From the NCBI GenBank assembly GCA_046727855.1, contig JBKPDL010000205.1:1-31611 (forward strand): a stretch of 31,611 bases of DNA. The letters run 5' to 3'. The notes beneath the pieces are model-generated. The model saw only the letters and a program-made list of their open reading frames with translations. It was not told the origin of the DNA and did no database searches. The position numbers and the translations under genes were made by a program. Every line of letters begins with the position of its first letter. Within the stretch, counting starts at the first letter, position 1. Source of the DNA: DASPWV01 sp046727855 (lineage in GTDB: Bacteria > Acidobacteriota > Vicinamibacteria > Vicinamibacterales > UBA2999). This document shows, piece after piece, positions 1 to 8,222 of the stretch.

Positions 1-90
1 CCGGGAATGCCGCTTACCTGCTGAAATCAACCACTCATTGAAATGCAACCAGCCGTGGAACGTCACGCGGGCTGATGATGCCAGCCTGGA

Positions 91-1971
91 ATGGCCGCTC
101 CTGCAGTCTTTGTCCCGGCGGCATCGCCTCGGTCTCCACGCGACATCGTGTCCGACCCCTATCGCGGCGCGATCCTGACGCTGCTTGCGGCTGCCGCGAT
201 AGGCGCGACTGTCGTCTTTGCGGCGGGACTGCAGATCGCAAATCCAGTCCTCCTCCAAACCGCGGTCACGTTGTTGATCGCGAGCGGCGCACTTTTTGGC
301 GTCGCGGTGGCGCGCGCCTTCCGGATCAATGTCCTGCGCTCGATCGCAACCAGCGTCGACGAATCCACAGCGTCGGTTTCCGAGCACGAGCCGAGCGCCG
401 CAGAAGTTGTCGAGACACTACCCTCCGAGTCTGAGGCGGCTGCCTCGCAACCCTCACCTCCTCGATCCATCGCAATCGCTGTCCGCGATCTCATGACGCG
501 CATGCGCCAGCTGATGCGGGGACGGAACGCGTTGAAAGACATCAGAATCGCAACAGCCGCCGTCGGCGCCATCGGGGTGCTGTTCGTGCAACTGTTCCGT
601 GCCGATTCGGTAGTGGTTCAGCCGCTGATTGCCGCTATCGTCGCGTCGATATGCCTGGCCGGCGTCGGCCTCGCTGCAACCGCCGTTCGTTATCTCTCGA
701 ATCTCGACCCGGCGGCATTCCCGGAAAGTATTCCGCTTGCGCGCGGCGCGCGTGTTGTTGCGTGGATCAGCGCTCTTGCCGCGATCTCGATTGGTCTGCA
801 ATGGATCGATCAACAAACCGCGATCCGCGTGATGGCGATAATCGTCGCGATCGTCAACGTCGCGCTTTGTTACGGTCTGTTCGTTCTTGACGCGCGCTCC
901 ACTGAGGCCCCAGACGTCTTCCCGCTCGACATTGGTGCATTGTCGGTGCTGGGCGATCGCACGAATGTCGTGGGCAGTATGCTCGACGCGGCGGAGCGAC
1001 AGCTCGGGATCGATCTGCGTTCCACGTGGGCGCTCACCGTCGTCCGCCGCAGCGTCGAGCCGCTCGCGATCGGTCTCTGCCTGGTGGCGTGGCTTTCGAC
1101 ATCGCTGACGGTCGTCGGGGTCGAAGAGCAAGCGCTCGTCGAGCGCCTTGGCGTGCCACTCGGCGGATCGCCGCTCCAACCCGGGCTGCACTTGCATGCG
1201 CCGTGGCCCATCGATCGCGTCTTGCGGATTCCGGTCAAACGCGTCCAGGCCCTGAGCGTCGGTCACGAAGGCGAGGAAGAAGGCGGGCCCGAGGATGTGC
1301 TCTGGGCGCGGCAGCATGCCGCGAACGAATACACGCTGCTGCTCGGCAACGGCCGCGACCTGATCACCGTTGACGCCGCCGTGCAGTTCCGCATTGCCGA
1401 TCCGCGCGCGTGGCGTTATCACTCGCAGAATCCAAGCGATGCTCTGCGTGCGGTCGCCTACCGCGCCGTCATGCGAAACACGGTGAACCGCACCCTCGCC
1501 GACGCGCTATCAGAAAACGTGGTGGCGCTGGCGGCACGCATGCGGACGATGGTGCAGCAGGATGCCGACGCACTCGGTCTGGGCGTCGAAGTGTTGGGGT
1601 TCACGGTCGGCGGCATGCATCCCCCGGTGGCGGTCTCGAGCGATTACCAATCGGTCGTCTCCGCCGAGCTCGGCAAGGTTACCGCAGTGGTCAGTGCGGA
1701 GGTCTATCGCAATCGAACCGTACCATACGCCGAGAGCGCCGCGGTGCTTGGCAGAAACACGGCAATCGCCGAAGGTGCCCAGGCGCAAGCGCGCGCAACC
1801 GGCGAAGCGTGGAGCTTCCTGACGCTGCAGTCGCAGTATCAGGCGGCGCCTGCCGAGTATTTTTTCCGCAGGCGGCTGGAAACGCTCGAACAGATTCTGT
1901 CAACGCGCGCGTTCACGGTTCTGGATTCCCGTTTTCAGCGAGACGGAGGTGAGTTGTGGGTGACGCCTTGA
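91..1971 (+). CDS. Polytopic HflK-like SPFH/Band-7 membrane protein
   Basis: 626 aa. About 340 N-terminal residues carry roughly six to seven hydrophobic segments (about 27-47, 53-75, 150-170, 175-200, 215-232, 240-262, 330-350). An SPFH domain of the HflK kind follows, recognisable from the GVEEQALVERLG entry, the PGLHLHAPWPIDRV motif and the conserved I-PVKRV strand. HflK/HflC proteins form large membrane rings that in E. coli restrain the FtsH protease; classic HflK has one N-terminal helix, so the long multi-helix front end is unusual. An in-frame TGA at 76-78 makes ATG 91 the first ATG; a GTG at 148 is an alternative. No clear ribosome site precedes it. It overlaps the next SPFH gene by 16 nt, so the two are probably co-translated. 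The family call is firm; the partner protease is unknown and no ftsH lies in the window. Confidence 0.85.
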   Translation: MAAPAVFVPAASPRSPRDIVSDPYRGAILTLLAAAAIGATVVFAAGLQIANPVLLQTAVTLLIASGALFGVAVARAFRINVLRSIATSVDESTASVSEHEPSAAEVVETLPSESEAAASQPSPPRSIAIAVRDLMTRMRQLMRGRNALKDIRIATAAVGAIGVLFVQLFRADSVVVQPLIAAIVASICLAGVGLAATAVRYLSNLDPAAFPESIPLARGARVVAWISALAAISIGLQWIDQQTAIRVMAIIVAIVNVALCYGLFVLDARSTEAPDVFPLDIGALSVLGDRTNVVGSMLDAAERQLGIDLRSTWALTVVRRSVEPLAIGLCLVAWLSTSLTVVGVEEQALVERLGVPLGGSPLQPGLHLHAPWPIDRVLRIPVKRVQALSVGHEGEEEGGPEDVLWARQHAANEYTLLLGNGRDLITVDAAVQFRIADPRAWRYHSQNPSDALRAVAYRAVMRNTVNRTLADALSENVVALAARMRTMVQQDADALGLGVEVLGFTVGGMHPPVAVSSDYQSVVSAELGKVTAVVSAEVYRNRTVPYAESAAVLGRNTAIAEGAQAQARATGEAWSFLTLQSQYQAAPAEYFFRRRLETLEQILSTRAFTVLDSRFQRDGGELWVTP

Positions 1972-2858
1972 AAACGCAGCGCTGGCTGCGCGCTGTCGTC
2001 GGCACGCTGGCGCTCGCCGCGATCGTGTTCCATGCCATGGCGGTGGTCGTGCGCGAGGGAGAAGCAGTTCTGGTGACGCGTTTTGGACGCCCCTTGCGCA
2101 TCGCGAGTCAAACCGGGCTGCACTGGAAGCTGCCATGGCCGATCGATCAGGCGTCGCTGCTCGACATGCGGCGCCGTGTGTACGAGACCGGCCACACCGA
2201 GATGCTCACGCGCGACAAGAAGAACATCATTGCGCGCACGTTTGTGGTGTGGCGGATCGGCGATCCGCTCGCGTTTACGCAAGCGATCGGAAGCGAGGGC
2301 AGCGCCGAGGCCAAGCTCGATGGCCTCCTCACCAACGCCGCCATCGGCACGTTGGGCGGCCATAATCTCTCGGCGCTGGTGTCGACCAATCCATCCGATT
2401 TGCAGGTGGATCAAATCGAATCCGAGCTGCTCGCGTCGGCGGCGCCGGTCGCGCTCCACAACTATGGCGTGACGATCGAGCAGATTCGGCTCGAGCGGAT
2501 CGCACTACCCGAAGAGAACGTGCGAGCCGTGTTCGATCAGATGCGCGCAGAGCGGCGTCAGTTCGCCGCGAAATTCGAAGCGGAAGGGCAACTCGAGGCG
2601 AGCCGCATCCGCTCCGAGGCCGAACTCGAAGCGGCACGGATCCGTGCGGCGGGTGCTGAAGAACAGGCGCGTATTCGCGGCAAGTCGGCCGCGGAAATCG
2701 CGAAGATCTATGCCGACGCTCACCGCATCAATCCCGAGCTGTACCGCTTCACACGATCTCTCGAGTCGCTCGACAAGCTCGTGACCAGCAACACGTCGCT
2801 GATCCTGCGCACCGACTCCGAGCCGTTCTCGCTGCTGCAAAGCAAGGAACGGCAATGA
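1956..2858 (+). CDS. HflC-like SPFH/Band-7 membrane protein
   Basis: 300 aa with one N-terminal helix (about residues 10-30), then the SPFH domain opening with REGEAVLVTRFGRPLR and TGLHWKLPWPIDQ. A long charged Ala/Glu/Arg-rich helix follows (about 190-245: RAERRQFAAKFEAEGQLEA and on), typical of the HflC/stomatin coiled coil. It should be membrane-anchored and assemble with its two SPFH neighbours. Start is GTG 1956, chosen because GGAGG at 1945-1949 sits 6 nt upstream; it overlaps the 3' end of the first SPFH gene. Its stop overlaps the ATG of the third SPFH gene (ATGA). The C-terminal LDKLVTSNTSLILRTDSEPF matches the usual HflC ending. Family certain; whether it acts on FtsH or on the adjacent P-type ATPase is not shown by the sequence. 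Confidence 0.88.
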   Translation: MGDALKTQRWLRAVVGTLALAAIVFHAMAVVVREGEAVLVTRFGRPLRIASQTGLHWKLPWPIDQASLLDMRRRVYETGHTEMLTRDKKNIIARTFVVWRIGDPLAFTQAIGSEGSAEAKLDGLLTNAAIGTLGGHNLSALVSTNPSDLQVDQIESELLASAAPVALHNYGVTIEQIRLERIALPEENVRAVFDQMRAERRQFAAKFEAEGQLEASRIRSEAELEAARIRAAGAEEQARIRGKSAAEIAKIYADAHRINPELYRFTRSLESLDKLVTSNTSLILRTDSEPFSLLQSKERQ

Positions 2859-3910
2859 GAAGGGTCAGCGTGCCGTCCGAGATTGGCCGTCTCGCGGCAC
2901 CCGTTGCGCGCGTGATCGATGCTGCGTGGCAGCGCATGCACTGGTGGGTCGCCGCGATGATGCTTCTCTACGCGGTCTCGGGAACGACGATCGTCAAGCC
3001 CGACGAAGTGGCGGTGGTTCTGCGGTGGGGACGGCTGGTTGGCGAGACACCCGCGCAACAGGAACACGGGCCCGGCCTCCTTTTTTCGTTTCCGCGTCCC
3101 ATGGATCGAGTCATCCGCGTACCGGTAAAGCGGGTGTGGGAAGTTCCCGTGAGCACGCTCGCGCCGGCCTTCACCGACGATGACGAGCCGATGTCATTCG
3201 ATACCCTGAACCCGGTGGCGCAGGGCTACGCCCTCACAGGAGACCGCAACGTTGTGCATGTAGAGATGGTGGCGCGCTATCGGGTACGTGATGCGGCCGA
3301 ATGGGCTTTCTACGGTCCGAAGGCCGAGGATGTGCTGCGCGTCGAGGTGACGGCGGCGGTGGTCCGATCGATCGGCGAGATGGGCGTCGACCGCGTGCTT
3401 GCCGACGGCCGCAAAGATCTCACAGCCACTGCCGCACGTCGCGCCCAAACCGGGCTCGACGCCGCGCGCTCGGGCCTCGAGCTGTCGTCACTCGAGCTCA
3501 CGCGCCTGATGCCTCCCTCCGCGCTGGCCGCCCAATTCAACGCCGTGCAGAGCGCGTTCATCGGCGCGGAGACGCAGCGCAAAGAGGCGCAAGCGTTTGC
3601 GGGAACCGCCGTTCCGCAGGCGCGAGCCGAGGTCGACACCGCGCTGCAGACGGCACGCGGCGCGGCCGAAGCGAGCCGAGCGACCGCCCAGGGCGACGCC
3701 GCGGCATTTCTCGCGCTCAGTCACGAGTATCGCGCCAATCCATCCGTCGTCCGTGAACGCCTCTACCGTGATGCCGTCGAGCGCGCCATCTACAACGCCG
3801 GCAACGTTCGCTGGATACCGCCGCCCGTGGGTGGCAAGTACAACGGGTTCCGAATCACTCTCGGGTCGAGAGGATTCGTGTCATCAGGTAGCGGCGACGA
3901 CCATGACTGA
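2855..3910 (+). CDS. HflK-like SPFH/Band-7 membrane protein
   Basis: 351 aa, one hydrophobic N-terminal segment (about 30-48), then an SPFH domain with PDEVAVVLRWGRLVGE, a PGLLFSFPRPMDRVIRVPVKRV motif and YALTGDRNVVHVEMVARYRV, which is the HflK-type pattern. A helical Ala/Glu/Gln-rich stretch (about 225-285) precedes the C-terminus. ATG 2855 overlaps the upstream TGA, with AAGGA about 7 nt upstream, so translation is probably coupled. The 3' end overlaps the ATG of the P-type ATPase gene by 8 nt. Three Band-7 proteins in a row, rather than the usual HflK-HflC pair, imply a three-component assembly (inference). The family is certain, the specific role is not. Confidence 0.87.
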   Translation: MRRVSVPSEIGRLAAPVARVIDAAWQRMHWWVAAMMLLYAVSGTTIVKPDEVAVVLRWGRLVGETPAQQEHGPGLLFSFPRPMDRVIRVPVKRVWEVPVSTLAPAFTDDDEPMSFDTLNPVAQGYALTGDRNVVHVEMVARYRVRDAAEWAFYGPKAEDVLRVEVTAAVVRSIGEMGVDRVLADGRKDLTATAARRAQTGLDAARSGLELSSLELTRLMPPSALAAQFNAVQSAFIGAETQRKEAQAFAGTAVPQARAEVDTALQTARGAAEASRATAQGDAAAFLALSHEYRANPSVVRERLYRDAVERAIYNAGNVRWIPPPVGGKYNGFRITLGSRGFVSSGSGDDHD

Positions 3911-4742
3911 CGGTGGCGCGAACACCATCGCCTACGTCCCTGGCGAATCGGCTCATGCCTCGACGGCGACGCTGCCGCGCGATGACGACACGCTGGTGCT
4001 TGCCCCTGAAGAGCGCCGCCGTATCACGACGCGACTCGGCGCCGGTCTCGTCGGCCTCGGACTGCTCGGCCTCGGCACGTTGCTCGTGCGTCTCGTGCCC
4101 GATCAATGGCAGGTAGGCGAACTGTGTCGCGCGCTCGCGGCGGCGGTGGTCGCAGTTCCAACACTGGTCTCTGGCCTGAAAGGGGTCGTCACCGGTGACA
4201 CGCGGCGCGCGACCGGTCAACTCGTCACGATCGCCGTGCTGGCCGCGGCGGCAACAGGCAGTTTCGTTACCGCCACGCTGATCCCCCTCTTTCTCGAAAT
4301 TGGCCGGCTCTTCGAAGAGCGGAGTTCCCTCGGAGCGCGCGCGGCGATTGATGGGATTCGTGCGCTCGCTGCCCGACAAGCCGTCAAGTGGAGCAACGGT
4401 ATCGAAAAGCGCGTCGATCCGGACACGCTGAAACCTGGCGACGAAATTCTGGTTCGGCCCGGCGAACGAATCGCGGTCGACGGCACCGTCGTCGATGGCC
4501 GCGCGGCCGTCGATCAATCAGCGATCACCGGTGAATCGCTGTATGAGGACGTTGGTCCGGGAAGCCCGGTCTTTGCCGGAACGATTGCGCTCGACGGACT
4601 GTTGAGAATTCACGTGCGTGGGGCGGCGCCGACACCGTGCTGGGGCGCGTCGTGCAATTGCTGGCGGAAGTCGAGCGTGCATCGGTGCCCTTGCTGCGGC
4701 TCTTCGAACGTCGCGCCGGCGTGTGGTTGCCGCTCGTGCTGA
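3903..4742 (+). CDS. P-type ATPase, N-terminal half (gene interrupted by a frameshift)
   Basis: First part of a P1B-like pump. ATG 3903 lies inside the end of the preceding SPFH gene. No N-terminal HMA metal-binding domain is seen. Residues about 38-130 hold three to four hydrophobic segments, then the actuator domain with GDEILVRPGERIAVDGTVVDG and the TGES dephosphorylation motif (T at about residue 209). Homology follows this frame to LRIHVRG at about 4620, after which the frame reads Cys/Arg-rich nonsense (to the stop at 4742). The proper continuation GGADTVLGRVVQLL is in another frame from 4622. One extra G in the GGGG run 4620-4623 would restore a single protein of about 657 aa together with the next entry. 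Deletion, assembly error or, less likely, recoding are the options. Confidence 0.75.
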   Translation: MTDGGANTIAYVPGESAHASTATLPRDDDTLVLAPEERRRITTRLGAGLVGLGLLGLGTLLVRLVPDQWQVGELCRALAAAVVAVPTLVSGLKGVVTGDTRRATGQLVTIAVLAAAATGSFVTATLIPLFLEIGRLFEERSSLGARAAIDGIRALAARQAVKWSNGIEKRVDPDTLKPGDEILVRPGERIAVDGTVVDGRAAVDQSAITGESLYEDVGPGSPVFAGTIALDGLLRIHVRGAAPTPCWGASCNCWRKSSVHRCPCCGSSNVAPACGCRSC

Positions 4743-5875
4743 CGATCGCGGGCACCACGCTGTTCTTCACCGAGGATCTGTCGCGCGCCATCGCGGTGCT
4801 GGTGGTGGCCACGCCCACGGCCTTGGTCGTGGCAGGTCCTGCGGCTGTTGTTGCAGCCATGACAGTCGCGACTCGGTTGCGCATCCTGATCAAGAGCGTG
4901 GATTTTCTCGAGCGCGCGTCCGACATCGACACGCTGATTCTCGACAAGACTGGTACCGTCACGATTGGCGCGCCCACCGTGAGCATGATTCGTGTCGCGC
5001 CCGGCGAAAGCGAAGAAAGGATTCTCCGCGTTGCCGCATCCTGTGGCTTCGGTTCGCTGCATCCGGTATCACGCGCGGTCGTCGGCGAAGCGCTGTCACG
5101 CGGCATCGCTGCGGCGGCTCCAGCCGATCTCCAGGAGCAACCGGGACTGGGGGTTGTCGCCCTCGTCGATGGCGAACGCGCGATCCTGGGCCGGCGAGCG
5201 CTGCTTGCTTCGTGCGGCGTTGCCCCCGGCTGGCAGGAGCACGAGGACGTCTCGCACGTGTGGGTTGCCCATGCAGGCCGGTGCTTGGGACAAATCGTAC
5301 TGCTGGATCAACCGCGCACAGAGGCGCGCGAGGCGCTCGATGCGATGCGAGCGCTCGGCATCGATCGTCTCATACTTCTTACCGGCGATCGCGCAGCGAC
5401 GGCGAAGCGCGTCGGCGAAGCACTCGGCATGGACGAAGTCGTCGCCGAAGTGCTGCCGGCGCAGAAGCTCGAGATGGTGCGCGCGGAGCAAGCCGCAGGA
5501 CGCACAGTGATGATGGTCGGCGACGGTGTGAACGATGCGCCCGCATTAGGCGGCGCCGATGTGGGTGTCGCCATTGGCGCCGAGCTCAACGAAGTCGCGC
5601 TCGGAGGAGCGGATGTCGCGCTCCTCGGCACCGATCTGCGTCGGCTTCCACAGTTGATTGGACTCGCCGATATCACCCGCCGCGTCATGGATCAGAACGT
5701 CTGGCTCGCGTTCGGTCTCTCCATCGTCCTCATCGCGTTAGCCGCCCGCGGCGTTCTCGACCCGCTGACCGGTGCACTGGCGCAAAGTGCCGCGGTCTTC
5801 GCGGTGGTCGCCAACAGTGCGCGAATTTTGCGGTTCTCGACGATTACGGCAACACAAATTCGACGGACAACTTGA
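4637..5875 (+). CDS. P-type ATPase, C-terminal half (gene interrupted by a frameshift)
   Basis: Continuation of the pump in the second frame; GTG 4637 is only the first formal start and homology begins at about 4622. It contains the membrane helix where P1B pumps carry CPC, here VVATPTALVV (ACG CCC ACG at 4811-4819). It also has the phosphorylation motif DKTGT (D at 4943-4945, about residue 348 of the restored protein), the P1B-type HP dipeptide (GSLHPVSRA), TGDRA and the hinge GDGVNDAPALGGADVGVAIG. The last helix ends LAQSAAVFAVVANSARILR, where zinc pumps such as ZntA have an Asp (LADTGATVLV). Key catalytic residues are intact but recognised transition-metal ligands are missing, so the substrate cannot be named. 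Ends 32 nt inside the convergent TonB-like gene. Confidence 0.75.
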   Translation: MLGRVVQLLAEVERASVPLLRLFERRAGVWLPLVLTIAGTTLFFTEDLSRAIAVLVVATPTALVVAGPAAVVAAMTVATRLRILIKSVDFLERASDIDTLILDKTGTVTIGAPTVSMIRVAPGESEERILRVAASCGFGSLHPVSRAVVGEALSRGIAAAAPADLQEQPGLGVVALVDGERAILGRRALLASCGVAPGWQEHEDVSHVWVAHAGRCLGQIVLLDQPRTEAREALDAMRALGIDRLILLTGDRAATAKRVGEALGMDEVVAEVLPAQKLEMVRAEQAAGRTVMMVGDGVNDAPALGGADVGVAIGAELNEVALGGADVALLGTDLRRLPQLIGLADITRRVMDQNVWLAFGLSIVLIALAARGVLDPLTGALAQSAAVFAVVANSARILRFSTITATQIRRTT

Positions 5876-6596
5876 CGCGCACCGGCTCCGCACGGCCATC
5901 ACGCATCGCGGGTTTGAACTCCCATTGCCGCACCGCATCAAGCGCCGCCTTGTCGAGCAGCGGAATCGATTGCACGACGCGCGGGCTCGTCACTCTTCCG
6001 TCAACATCAATCACGGCGGAAATGACGACGGTACCTTCAACGTTGGCCATCTGCGCGACCTTTGGATATTGCGCCGGCACTCTGCGAATCCGCTGTGGAG
6101 GTTCAAGCGGACCGGGCAGTCGCGTTGAGGGTGCCTGAGATACAGAAAGCGCCGGAGGTGCCGGAGGCACTTCGCGCGTCTGAACGGTCGCGGGCACCGG
6201 TGCCGGGGCGGGTGCTGAGGGCGTGTCCGCTTCATCTCTCGGCAACTCGATTCGTGCCGGAGCAACCGGCTGCGCGAGCGGCAGCGGCGACACCATCTCC
6301 GGTTTTGCCGCGGATGATGCTGCTGCGGGCCGCGCCGCTGGCGCGGAACGGGTTGGCGTGGAACGGGTCGTCGCAGTACGCGTCTTGGGCTCCGGCGCGA
6401 TGTGTTCCACTGCAGCCACGATCTCACCTTCAGTCGCGGCCCGCGCGGATGACGCCCCTGACGAGGGGAGCTGCTTCGTTGCGGCCGTCGCCTGCGGCGA
6501 TGTGGACGCGTGACGAGTGACGACGAGGATGCCGACAGAGCACCCGAGCGCGAACACAAGGAGGCCGAATAAGCCTATGCGCGTGGCGTTGGACAT
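5844..6596 (-). CDS. TonB-like energy transducer
   Basis: 250 aa with a short cytoplasmic N-terminus, one transmembrane helix (about 6-26), a long Pro/Ala/Ser/Thr-rich periplasmic spacer (about 30-165), and a C-terminal TonB domain. That domain runs from PAQYPKVAQMANVEGTVVIS through VDVDGRV-like and LDKAALDAVRQWEFKPA blocks to VKLSVEFVLP. TonB proteins pass proton-motive energy from ExbB/ExbD to outer-membrane transporters; variants are also common as stand-alone envelope proteins. No exbB, exbD or TonB-dependent receptor is nearby, so the partner is unknown. The start ATG follows a 190-nt intergenic region; the 3' end overlaps the ATPase gene tail to tail. Confidence 0.85.
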   Translation of the reverse strand: MSNATRIGLFGLLVFALGCSVGILVVTRHASTSPQATAATKQLPSSGASSARAATEGEIVAAVEHIAPEPKTRTATTRSTPTRSAPAARPAAASSAAKPEMVSPLPLAQPVAPARIELPRDEADTPSAPAPAPVPATVQTREVPPAPPALSVSQAPSTRLPGPLEPPQRIRRVPAQYPKVAQMANVEGTVVISAVIDVDGRVTSPRVVQSIPLLDKAALDAVRQWEFKPAMRDGRAEPVRVKLSVEFVLP

Positions 6597-6636
6597 GGCG
6601 CGCCTCTGCGTTGAATTGGCAGGCTCTGTATCGCTG

Positions 6637-6672
6637 GCCGAGCACTAAGTCTACTGGATTAGCGTGCTCGGC
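6637..6672. repeat. Inverted repeat in the 6597-6788 intergenic region
   Basis: The arms GCCGAGCAC (6637-6645) and GTGCTCGGC (6664-6672) form a perfect 9-bp inverted repeat with an 18-nt gap. It lies upstream of the TonB-like gene and downstream of the ABC permease gene, both read leftward. There is no T-tract on either side, so it fits an operator or weak hairpin better than an intrinsic terminator. A poor promoter (TAGACT, 17 nt, TACAGA) could be read leftward across the left arm. Nothing else is visible in this intergenic stretch. Confidence 0.35.
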
Positions 6673-6788
6673 GAATCGAGAAGCTTGCAATTTGGCGTGC
6701 GCATGCGATCCTGAGAACTCGTTTCGCGCAGCTCGATGGCCGTGACCTGTTGATCGCCGCACACGGGATGTTCTGACACGATCGGCGA

Positions 6789-8222
6789 TCAGCCGACGAC
6801 GGGAAAGTGCTTGAGGCGACGGAGCCCGATCCAGCCGATCACCGCGGCGGGCGTCGCAAAGCCGATCAGCGCGAGGACCACGCGTCTGGCGACGACCGCC
6901 GTGCCTTCCTCTTCGAACCGAAATCGCGGCACCTCGTCAAACGCCTTGAAGTTCACCTTCTGAAACACCAGCGGGACAAAGTACGCGCGCCATTCACGGT
7001 GGTAGCGATCGACCTGTGACATGAAGTGGCGATGCCGCGCCGTTCCTGTTCCTGCCACATCGTTGAGCGCGTCTTGCATGAGCACCGCGGGCGAGAAGAA
7101 GCGCAACCGATCGATGAGCGCCTGCTGCGCAGCAATCTGCCGCTCGTAGTGCTCGATCACGGGCCGCACCCGCCGCTGCACGTCATCGTCGACCGCGACG
7201 CGGATGATGCTCGCGTCGTTCATCGCTTGTTGCGCGTCGCCGGTGGCGAGCTCAGGATGATCCTCGTAATACCGCGCCAGCAGCTTGCTGCCGGCGGCGT
7301 TCGCTTCGTCTGACGCGACGCGCATTGCCTGAATCATTTCGACGCGCGACGGCACGGTGATCACCGTCGTGGCGAAAAGATTGAACGAGGAGGGCAAAAT
7401 CACCACCAGTGCGAGCCAGAGCGCGGCAAGCGTCGTGGCATTGGTCGCCGAGCCCTGTCCGAAGGAGGCGACGAGCACCGAGATTGAAAACCAGAGTGCG
7501 CCGTAGGCCGCGACCGCGGCGACCCACAGGGCAAGCCGAGGCGCCGCTCCGCGAGCGCTGAGGTCGGTACCGGCCACGGCAAGTGCTACAGCGGAAAACA
7601 ATACTACGATGCCGACCAGCAGGAGGGCGCGAAGCGTGACCTTACCGGCGACCAGCGTGCCGAGCGACACCGGCTGCGCGAGCGCAAGCGCGAGTGTGCC
7701 TTGCTCCTTCTCCGCTGAAAGCATGTTGTAGGTGATGCCGAGGATCAGCAGCGGGTAGAGATAGATGATGACGAACGACAGATCGAATCGGCCGACGAGC
7801 AGCCGTTGCGGGTTTTCGAGCTCGGCCGCCGCGATGATGTTTTCCCGCGCATCGGTTGAAATCTTGAAGTAATACGGCAGCAAGTCGCTCTGGCCAATCG
7901 CGAGCGGCGCCAGTGCGCCGGGCGGCAACATCGCATAGCGGTGTCCGAAGCGTCCGCCGACATTGGCTGGGAGGCGCGGATCCTGGAATGGCGACACGGG
8001 TTTCCCGGAGGACTCAATTTCGGCGACCTGCGCCTTGAGCCGATTGAAGCGCTGCGTTTCTTCCGCCTGCGCTGCAGCGAGCGCATCCCGCTGAAAGGAG
8101 ACCCACCGCGCACCGTTCCAGACACCGTAGCCAATAGCCGCGGCAAAAATCGCGGCCACTATCCAAATCGTGGCATCCGCCGCAAGCGTCCGCCATTCGT
8201 GCTCGAGGATCCTCGCGAACAT
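6789..8222 (-). CDS. ABC transporter permease, ABC-2/DUF3526-like (second permease)
   Basis: 477 aa from ATG 8222, chosen because it overlaps the stop of the preceding permease as TGATG; the longer frame to 8282 runs into that gene. An N-terminal helix (about 18-36) is followed by an extracytoplasmic region of about 110 residues. Then come a cluster of five helices (about 145-290, including FVIIYLYPLLILGITYNML and the EKEQGTLALALAQPVSLGTL loop), a second large soluble region, and a final helix near the C-terminus. The EKEQGTL element is the coupling motif of NosY/COG1277-type permeases. It probably pairs with the next permease and the ATPase as an exporter. The substrate is not predictable. 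Confidence 0.83.
   Translation of the reverse strand: MFARILEHEWRTLAADATIWIVAAIFAAAIGYGVWNGARWVSFQRDALAAAQAEETQRFNRLKAQVAEIESSGKPVSPFQDPRLPANVGGRFGHRYAMLPPGALAPLAIGQSDLLPYYFKISTDARENIIAAAELENPQRLLVGRFDLSFVIIYLYPLLILGITYNMLSAEKEQGTLALALAQPVSLGTLVAGKVTLRALLLVGIVVLFSAVALAVAGTDLSARGAAPRLALWVAAVAAYGALWFSISVLVASFGQGSATNATTLAALWLALVVILPSSFNLFATTVITVPSRVEMIQAMRVASDEANAAGSKLLARYYEDHPELATGDAQQAMNDASIIRVAVDDDVQRRVRPVIEHYERQIAAQQALIDRLRFFSPAVLMQDALNDVAGTGTARHRHFMSQVDRYHREWRAYFVPLVFQKVNFKAFDEVPRFRFEEEGTAVVARRVVLALIGFATPAAVIGWIGLRRLKHFPVVG

Noticed and set aside
454..1422. Long antisense reading frames, such as 322 aa here and similar ones opposite kdpB, kdpD and the SPFH genes
   Set aside because: They mirror high-GC coding sequence, have no recognisable domains, and the opposite strand encodes clear protein families.
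4615..4640. Programmed -1 frameshift as in E. coli copA
   Set aside because: The site is a plain G-run without a heptameric slippery sequence. The short product would be half an ATPase with no metal-chaperone domain, so indel or sequencing error is simpler.
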